From the NCBI GenBank assembly GCA_041397305.1, contig JAWKWX010000004.1, positions 62,001 through 126,000 of the forward strand: a stretch of 64,000 bases of DNA, in the 5' to 3' direction. This document shows positions 58,725 through 64,000 of this stretch, in pieces (the first letter of the stretch is position 1; each line of letters begins with the position of its first letter). This DNA comes from TMP-24 sp041397305. GTDB lineage: Bacteria > Pseudomonadota > Alphaproteobacteria > Rhodobacterales > Rhodobacteraceae. The notes under the pieces are model-generated. The model made no database searches and had not been told where the DNA came from. It saw only the letters and a list, made by a program, of their open reading frames with translations. The translations under genes were made by a program, and so were the position numbers.

Positions 58725-59906
58725 ATGCGGTCCATCACGGTCTTTGGCGCCACGGGCTCGATTGGCGAAAGCACCTTCGATCTTCTGATGCGGCAGGGGG
58801 GCAGGGAGGCCTATCGCACCCACGCCCTGACCGGCGGACGCAATGTCGCCCGCCTGGCCGAACAGGCCCGCGCGCTTCAGGCAGAGATCGCGGTCACCGC
58901 TTATGACGATTGCCTGCCCGGCCTGCGCGAGGCGCTTGCAGGCAGCGGGATCGAGGCGGCGGCGGGGGCCGAGGCGCTGGCCGAGGCAGCCGATCGCCCG
59001 GCGGACTGGGTCATGTCCGGCATCGTCGGAGCGGCGGCACTGGTGCCCGGCTTCCGGGCGCTGAAGCGCGGCGCGACACTGGCGCTGGCCAACAAGGAAA
59101 GCCTCGTCACCGCCGGGCCGCTGATCATGCAGACGGCGCGCGACAATGGCGCCCGCATCCTGCCGGTGGACAGCGAACATTCGGCGATCTTCCAGGCGCT
59201 TCTGTCCGAAGACATGCAGGCCGTCGAGCGGATCATCATCACCGCCTCGGGCGGCGCCTTCCGGGACTGGCCGCTCGACCGGCTGGCAGGCGCGACCGTG
59301 GCCGAGGCATCGACCCATCCGAACTGGGCGATGGGCCAGCGGATCACCATCGACAGCGCCTCGATGTTCAACAAGGCGCTAGAACTGATCGAGACGCATG
59401 AATTCTTCGGCATCGCGCCAGAGAAGATCGAGGTGCTCGTCCATCCCGAAAGCCTTGTCCATGCGCTGGTGGGCTTTCGTGACGGCGGCATGATCGGCCA
59501 TCTGGGCGCCCCCGACATGCGCCATGCGATCGGCTATGCGCTGAACTGGCCCGACCGGGCCCATCTGCCGGTCGAACGGCTTGACCTTGCCGCCGTCGGC
59601 AGCCTGACCTTCCGCGCGCCCGACCCGGTGCGCTATCCGGCGCTGAGGCTCGCGCGCGGGGTGATGGCGACCGGCGGTCTTGCCGGGGCGGCCTTCAACG
59701 CCGCGAAGGAAGTTGCGCTCGACGCTTTCATCGAAGGCCGGATCGGCTTTCTCGACATGGCGCCCGTGGTGGAACGGGTACTTGACCGGATGGCGGGGCA
59801 GGGGGGGCTTGGCAAGGGTGCGCCGAGCCTCGATATGATAATGGAAGGCGATGCCGAGGCCCGTGCCGTCACGCGGGCGGTTGTTGCCGAGACCGGAAGG
59901 ACCTGA
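58725..59906 (+). CDS. dxr: 1-deoxy-D-xylulose 5-phosphate reductoisomerase
   Basis: Second enzyme of the non-mevalonate pathway, converting DXP to MEP with NADPH and a divalent metal. The 393-residue protein starts ITVFGATGSIGESTFDLL (NADPH fold), and has ALANKESLVTAGPLIM, LPVDSEHSAIFQ (metal ligands Asp, Glu), ITASGGAFRDWPL, ASTHPNWAMGQRITIDSASMFNKALE (two segments). rseP follows after one base. Confidence 0.96.
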   Translation: MRSITVFGATGSIGESTFDLLMRQGGREAYRTHALTGGRNVARLAEQARALQAEIAVTAYDDCLPGLREALAGSGIEAAAGAEALAEAADRPADWVMSGIVGAAALVPGFRALKRGATLALANKESLVTAGPLIMQTARDNGARILPVDSEHSAIFQALLSEDMQAVERIIITASGGAFRDWPLDRLAGATVAEASTHPNWAMGQRITIDSASMFNKALELIETHEFFGIAPEKIEVLVHPESLVHALVGFRDGGMIGHLGAPDMRHAIGYALNWPDRAHLPVERLDLAAVGSLTFRAPDPVRYPALRLARGVMATGGLAGAAFNAAKEVALDAFIEGRIGFLDMAPVVERVLDRMAGQGGLGKGAPSLDMIMEGDAEARAVTRAVVAETGRT

Positions 59907-59907
59907 A

Positions 59908-61248
59908 GTGGACGCTGTCAGCCTGATCCCGAGCTTTGGCAATGTGGCGCTGAATATCGTGGCGTTCATCATCGCGCTGTCGATCATCGTCGCGGTTCAC
60001 GAATACGGCCATTACATCGTCGGCCGCCTGACCGGCATCCATGCCGAGGTCTTTTCCATCGGCTTCGGCAAGGTGCTGTGGAGCCGGACCGACAGGCGCG
60101 GCACGCGCTGGCAGGTGGCGGCGGTGCCGCTGGGCGGTTACGTGAAGTTTCTTGGCGATGCCAATGCGGCCTCGGCGGGGGCGGACGGTGAGGTGGTTTC
60201 GCGCCTGTCGGCCGAGGAATTGCGCCATACGATGAGCGGTGCCCCCCTCTGGGCACGGGCCGCAACCGTGGCGGCGGGGCCTGCTTTCAACTTTGCACTG
60301 ACCGTGCTTCTCGGTTCCGGGCTCCTCGTCGCGATCGGGCTCCCCAAGGAGCAGCCGGTGATCGCGGAGCTTTATTCCTTGCCCGCGGGCACCGGCGACC
60401 TGCGCGCGGGCGACGAGATCGTTTCGGTTGGTGGCGTGGCGATCGCCGGCTGGAAGGCGCTGAATGACGCTGCGGACGCGGTGCCGCACGCGGCGAGCCT
60501 GACCTACGAGGTCAAGCGCGATGGGACGGTTGTCACGGTGACCGGGCCCGCGCTCTATCCGCCGCGGATTGCCAGCGTGTCGCCGGGCACGGCGGCGGCT
60601 TCGGCGGGCCTGAAACCCGGCGATGTGATCGAGACGATCAACGGCACGCCGGTCAGCACGTTCGACGAGATCAAGCCGCGCGTTTCGGAAGGGGCGGGCG
60701 CGGCCATGGCGCTCGGCATCTGGCGAGACGGTCAGCGCGTCGATGTCACGCTCACGCCCAAGATCACCGACATGCCCGCCGCGGGCGGCGGTTTTGAGAC
60801 CCGTTATCTGATCGGCATCGGGGGCGATTTCTTCTTTGCGCCGGCGACGCGCGCCGTCGGCCCCTGGGAAGCGGTGACGAGCGCCGCCAGGCAGGGCTGG
60901 TTCGTTGCCAAGACCTCGCTCTCGACCCTCGGCCATGTGGTGACGGGGGCGATCTCAAGCTGCAATGTCCGCGGGGCGATCACCATTGCGGAGACATCGG
61001 CGCATGCGGTCTCGCTCGGCCTCGCCGATTTCGTCTGGTACATCGCCGCGCTGTCGACCGCGATCGGCCTCATCAACCTGTTCCCCGTACCGATGCTCGA
61101 CGGCGGGCATCTGGTGTTTTACGCGTTCGAGGCGCTGACCGGGCGCCCGCTGCCGGAGCGGGTGCTGAATTTCGCCGTCTCGATCGGGCTGGTGATTGTT
61201 CTCGGATTCATGATGTTCGGGCTCAGCAACGACCTATTCTGCCCGTGA
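59908..61248 (+). CDS. rseP: Site-2 intramembrane metalloprotease RseP
   Basis: Cuts membrane-spanning anti-sigma factors and signal-peptide remnants. The 446-residue protein has the zinc motif HEYGH in VAVHEYGHYIVGRL, a PDZ region (about 105-290; SVSPGTAAASAGLKPGDVIETINGTPV), and the second metal motif NLFPVPMLDGGHLVFY. About four spans are visible. The GTG at 59908 comes one base after dxr with GGAAGGA upstream. It matches the usual dxr-rseP-bamA order. Confidence 0.94.
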   Translation: MDAVSLIPSFGNVALNIVAFIIALSIIVAVHEYGHYIVGRLTGIHAEVFSIGFGKVLWSRTDRRGTRWQVAAVPLGGYVKFLGDANAASAGADGEVVSRLSAEELRHTMSGAPLWARAATVAAGPAFNFALTVLLGSGLLVAIGLPKEQPVIAELYSLPAGTGDLRAGDEIVSVGGVAIAGWKALNDAADAVPHAASLTYEVKRDGTVVTVTGPALYPPRIASVSPGTAAASAGLKPGDVIETINGTPVSTFDEIKPRVSEGAGAAMALGIWRDGQRVDVTLTPKITDMPAAGGGFETRYLIGIGGDFFFAPATRAVGPWEAVTSAARQGWFVAKTSLSTLGHVVTGAISSCNVRGAITIAETSAHAVSLGLADFVWYIAALSTAIGLINLFPVPMLDGGHLVFYAFEALTGRPLPERVLNFAVSIGLVIVLGFMMFGLSNDLFCP

Positions 61249-61333
61249 CGATCGGGTGGGGCCGCGATCTGGCCGCAATCCGGCCATATTCGGGCGATAG
61301 CCTTGCCTCAAGACCGTCGCGGTGGAGGTGTCG

Positions 61334-61498
61334 ATGCAAGCGATCTCGCGAGAATACAAGGGCCTGAGCCTGATGATGGATCTGGTCGCAGACCGGGTAC
61401 TCGTACCGCTGGCGATCGGCATGAGCCTGCTTTTGGCAACCGGGGTCATCTACCGGATCCTGAATGCCGAGGTGCCCCTCTCCCCCACCTTCTTCTGA
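61334..61498 (+). CDS. Small single-span membrane protein between rseP and bamA (54 aa)
   Basis: An ATG at 61334 is preceded by a near-perfect ribosome site GGAGG (61324-61328) at 5-base spacing. The 54-residue product has a polar start (MQAISREYKGLSLMMDLVAD), a hydrophobic span (about 22-41, VLVPLAIGMSLLLATGVIYR) and a short tail ending SPTFF. No family recognised. It ends before a strong terminator, so it forms its own or the last part of the rseP unit. The ribosome site is the best among the small genes here. Confidence 0.62.
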   Translation: MQAISREYKGLSLMMDLVADRVLVPLAIGMSLLLATGVIYRILNAEVPLSPTFF

Positions 61499-61543
61499 CG
61501 GTCGGAACCGGCCTCGTCTCCCTGCCGGTTTCCTCTTCTGCAC

Positions 61544-61578
61544 AACGGCGCGGCACTCGTACAGGGTGCCGCGCCGTT
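61544..61578 (+). terminator. Terminator between the small membrane protein gene and bamA
   Basis: A 13-base perfect stem: AACGGCGCGGCAC (61544-61556) with GTGCCGCGCCGTT (61566-61578) around a 9-base loop, followed by CCTTT. This should separate the upstream unit from bamA. Confidence 0.8.
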
Positions 61579-61581
61579 CCT

Positions 61582-61610
61582 TTGACAAGCCCCCCCAATC
61601 CCGCTAGTCA
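61582..61610 (+). promoter_or_regulatory. Possible bamA promoter
   Basis: TTGACA (61582-61587) matches the -35 consensus exactly; 17 bases later is TAGTCA (61605-61610), a poor -10. It lies directly after the terminator and 35 bases before the bamA ATG. Confidence 0.4.
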
Positions 61611-61644
61611 GGAACGGCAAAAAACTGAATTACCGGCGGGGAAA

Positions 61645-63933
61645 ATGATGAGACGTCAGGTCGGGCTTCTGAGCCGAACAGCCCTTTGCACCGTGCTTTT
61701 CCTGACCGCCGCGGGCCTGCCAGCCTCGGCGGCGAGCTATACTTTCTCCGATATCCGAATCGAGGGGAACGCGCTGATAGATCCGGCGACGATTCTTTCG
61801 TTCGCGGCGGTGCCGAAGGGCCAGTCGATCAGTGATGGCGGGCTGAACGACGTGGTCCAGCGCCTGAACGATTCCGGCCTCTTCGCTTCGGTCGATGTGA
61901 TCCCCTCGGGCGGGACGCTGATCATCCGGGTGGTCGAGAACCCGACAATCAACATCATCAATTTCGAAGGCAACAAGAAGATCAAGGACGAAGACCTCGC
62001 CAAGGTCATCAAGTCCCAGTCGCGCCGGGTCTATTCGGCGGCGCAGGCCGAGGCGGACGCCCAGGCCCTGATCGAGGCCTATACCGAGACCGGGCGACTT
62101 GCCGCGCGGATCGAGCCGCGCGTGATCGACCGGGGCGACAACAAGGTCGACCTCGTCTTCGAGATCCGCGAAGGCAAGGTGACGGAAGTGGAGCGGCTTT
62201 CCTTCACGGGCAACCGCGCCTTCTCCGACCGGCGGCTGCGGCAGGTTCTGGAAACCAAGCAGGCCGGCATCTTCCGCCAGATCATCCAGCGCGACACGTT
62301 CGTTGCCGACCGCGTGGATGTGGACAAGCAGCTTCTCACCGACTTCTATCGCTCGCGCGGCTATATCGACGCGGCCGTCACCAGCGTGTCGTCGGAATTC
62401 TCGACCGAACGCGACGGGTTCTTCCTGACTTTCGCGATCCGCGAAGGCCAGAAATATTCCTTCGACGATATTCGCGTGGTGAGCGAGGTCGAGGGCGTCG
62501 ACGCGACCGAATTCGGCAAGCTGGTGCGGATTCGCAAGGGCGTGGCCTATTCACCCACCGCGATCGACACCACGATCACGCGGCTTGAGAATCTCGCCGT
62601 GAAAAAGGGGCTCAACTTTGTTTCGGTCGAACCCCGGATCAGCCGGGACGAAGCGACCCAGACGCTCGATGTGACCTTCGTCCTGACCAAGGGGCCGAAG
62701 GTCTTCGTCGAACGGATCGATATCGAAGGCAATGCCACGACGCTTGACAAGGTGGTGCGGCGGCAGTTCCGTACGGTCGAAGGCGACCCCTTCAGCCCGC
62801 GCGAAATCCGCCAGAGCGCGGAGCGGGTGCGGGCACTTGGCTATTTCAAGGACGCGCAGGTCAATGCGCGCGGCGGTTCCTCCGAGGATCAGGTGATCGT
62901 CGACGTGAATGTCGAGGAAAAGCCGACCGGCTCCCTGAACTTCGGCGCCTCCTATTCGATCAGCGACGGTCTTGGTTTCAATATCGGCCTCACCGAGGCG
63001 AATTTCCTTGGTCGCGGCCAGTATGTCAGCGTGAAGATCGGAACCACGGCCGACCAGAAGGACAGCGGCATCACCTTCATCGAGCCGAACCTTCTGGACC
63101 GCGACCTGAAGCTGAAGCTGTCCGCATGGTACCGCACTTCGGAAAATTCGAACTCGCGCTATTCGACCAAGCGCCTCGGTTTCTCGCCCTCGCTTGAATT
63201 CCCGCTGGCCGAGCGGACGAAGCTGGAACTGCGCTATTCGGTGTCGAGTGACGAGATTTTCAGCGTCGACACCAACTCCTCTCCGATTCTGAAGGCAGAG
63301 GAGGCGCGCGGTTCGGAGGTGACGAGCGCGCTTGGCTATTCGCTCAGCTTCGACACGGAGCGGTCCGAGACCGATCCGACCGAGCGGCTTCTGCTGACCT
63401 TCGGGCAGGATTTCGCCGGCGTGGGCGGAGATATCGATTCGATCACCACCACCGGTCTGGCGAAGTACCAGAAGAAGATTTTCAACGAGGAAGTGACCCT
63501 GCGCGCCGAGTTCGAGGCGGGCGCCGTCGTGTCGCGCAGCGCCGACACGCGATTGGTCGACCGCTTTACCGGCAACGGCAAGATCCGGGGCTTCGAGTCC
63601 AACGGGATCGGCCCGCGCGACCTGAGCGTCGGCAATCAGGATGCGCTCGGCGGCAACATGTTCGCCGCACTGCGCTTTGACGCCGAATTCCCGCTGGGCC
63701 TGCCCGAGGAATATGGCATCACCGGCGGCGTCTTCGCCGATATCGGCTCGGTCTGGGGGCTCGACAGCCCCGGCGGCGTGGATGACGGCCTGCATCTAAG
63801 GTCGGCCGTCGGTGTCTCGATCCTGTGGGATTCCACCCTCGGGCCGCTGCGCTTCAACTTCTCGAAGGCGATCCAGAAGGAAAGCTACGACAAGGAGCAG
63901 ACCTTCGACTTCACCATCTCCACCCAGTTCTGA
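61645..63933 (+). CDS. bamA: Outer membrane protein assembly factor BamA
   Basis: Inserts beta-barrel proteins into the outer membrane. The 762-residue protein has a signal peptide (TALCTVLFLTAAGLPASAA), five POTRA domains (about 30-345; for example SYTFSDIRIEGNALI, VTEVERLSFTGNRAFSDRRLRQVL, KVFVERIDIEGNATTLDKVV) and a C-terminal barrel containing GNGKIRGFESNGIGPRD, the L6-type signature, and ending in Phe (FTISTQF). Two adjacent ATGs (61645, 61648) are possible. It overlaps the next gene by one base. Confidence 0.95.
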   Translation: MMRRQVGLLSRTALCTVLFLTAAGLPASAASYTFSDIRIEGNALIDPATILSFAAVPKGQSISDGGLNDVVQRLNDSGLFASVDVIPSGGTLIIRVVENPTINIINFEGNKKIKDEDLAKVIKSQSRRVYSAAQAEADAQALIEAYTETGRLAARIEPRVIDRGDNKVDLVFEIREGKVTEVERLSFTGNRAFSDRRLRQVLETKQAGIFRQIIQRDTFVADRVDVDKQLLTDFYRSRGYIDAAVTSVSSEFSTERDGFFLTFAIREGQKYSFDDIRVVSEVEGVDATEFGKLVRIRKGVAYSPTAIDTTITRLENLAVKKGLNFVSVEPRISRDEATQTLDVTFVLTKGPKVFVERIDIEGNATTLDKVVRRQFRTVEGDPFSPREIRQSAERVRALGYFKDAQVNARGGSSEDQVIVDVNVEEKPTGSLNFGASYSISDGLGFNIGLTEANFLGRGQYVSVKIGTTADQKDSGITFIEPNLLDRDLKLKLSAWYRTSENSNSRYSTKRLGFSPSLEFPLAERTKLELRYSVSSDEIFSVDTNSSPILKAEEARGSEVTSALGYSLSFDTERSETDPTERLLLTFGQDFAGVGGDIDSITTTGLAKYQKKIFNEEVTLRAEFEAGAVVSRSADTRLVDRFTGNGKIRGFESNGIGPRDLSVGNQDALGGNMFAALRFDAEFPLGLPEEYGITGGVFADIGSVWGLDSPGGVDDGLHLRSAVGVSILWDSTLGPLRFNFSKAIQKESYDKEQTFDFTISTQF

Positions 63934-64000
63934 TGCGCGGCGCGCTTGCCGTTCTGGCGGGCGTGGCCCTCTTGGCGGGCGTCGCGCCCGCCAGGTCGCA
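63933..64000 (+). CDS. Start of an exported protein, probably OmpH/Skp family (3' end outside window)
   Basis: Only 22 codons are visible: MRGALAVLAGVALLAGVAPARS, a Sec signal peptide. The ATG overlaps the bamA stop (TGATG). In alphaproteobacteria the gene after bamA is normally the periplasmic chaperone Skp/OmpH; the identification rests on this synteny and the signal peptide. Confidence 0.6.
   Translation, partial: MRGALAVLAGVALLAGVAPARS

Noticed and set aside
1..64000. CRISPR arrays, insertion sequences, rRNA genes and riboswitches
   Set aside because: No regularly spaced repeats, transposase motifs, rRNA segments or recognisable riboswitch folds were seen on either strand by reading.

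Overview
This is a GC-rich, densely coding alphaproteobacterial chromosome segment. Gene content and order point to the Rhodobacteraceae: a nifR3(dusB)-ntrB-ntrC-ntrY-ntrX-hfq-hflX run, a fused ispDF gene, an aglR/aglEFGAK alpha-glucoside locus, and the pyrH-frr-uppS-cdsA-dxr-rseP-bamA envelope series. There are 59 protein-coding genes (two cut by the window edges), one tRNA-Gly(CCC) and no rRNA, CRISPR or insertion sequence. Genus is not resolved from sequence alone.

Layout. 1-3.1 kb: a four-gene Anbu-peptidase operon (circularly permuted ATP-grasp, alpha-E, transglutaminase, proteasome-like Anbu). 3.3-6.0 kb: on the minus strand, a small membrane protein, an exported protein of unknown function and xerD. 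6.1-7.9 kb: aroK-aroB. 8.0-11.4 kb: minus-strand ispDF-pgpA-cinA and amtB. 11.7-20.6 kb: dusB-ntrBC, ntrYX, hfq, hflX. 20.6-22.3 kb: ridA, tRNA-Gly and an enolase-superfamily gene. 22.3-24.4 kb: a compositionally distinct island with a decayed RHS tip, a candidate nuclease toxin and a candidate immunity gene. 24.5-28.3 kb: zwf-pgl-pgi. 28.4-37.1 kb: chemotaxis locus, with a receptor and cheB facing an unknown gene, cheR, cheW, cheA, cheY and a STAS protein. 37.1-47.0 kb: alpha-glucoside uptake and breakdown. 47.2-54.5 kb: an oligopeptide-type ABC importer with an AraC regulator. 54.6-64 kb: miaA diverging from pyrH-frr-uppS-cdsA-dxr-rseP, then a small membrane protein, bamA and the start of an OmpH/Skp gene.

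How the parts connect. The agl transporter and AglA bring in and hydrolyse glucosides, glucokinase phosphorylates the glucose, and Zwf/Pgl/Pgi carry glucose 6-phosphate onward; LacI-type palindromes with a GCGC centre mark both the agl and zwf promoters. NtrB/NtrC and NtrY/NtrX are adjacent two-component pairs, and both regulators lack the sigma-54-contacting GAFTGA loop. The chemoreceptor ends in a Trp/Phe pentapeptide suitable for tethering CheR/CheB, and cheB starts 7 bases downstream. IspDF, Dxr and UppS supply isoprenoid and undecaprenyl carriers; PgpA and CdsA serve phospholipid synthesis; RseP, BamA and Skp serve the envelope.

The points most worth following up are the Anbu operon, the RHS tip with its candidate immunity gene, the uncharacterised chemotaxis gene at 32609-33055, the GAFTGA-less regulators, the operator in front of zwf and three very small membrane-protein genes.
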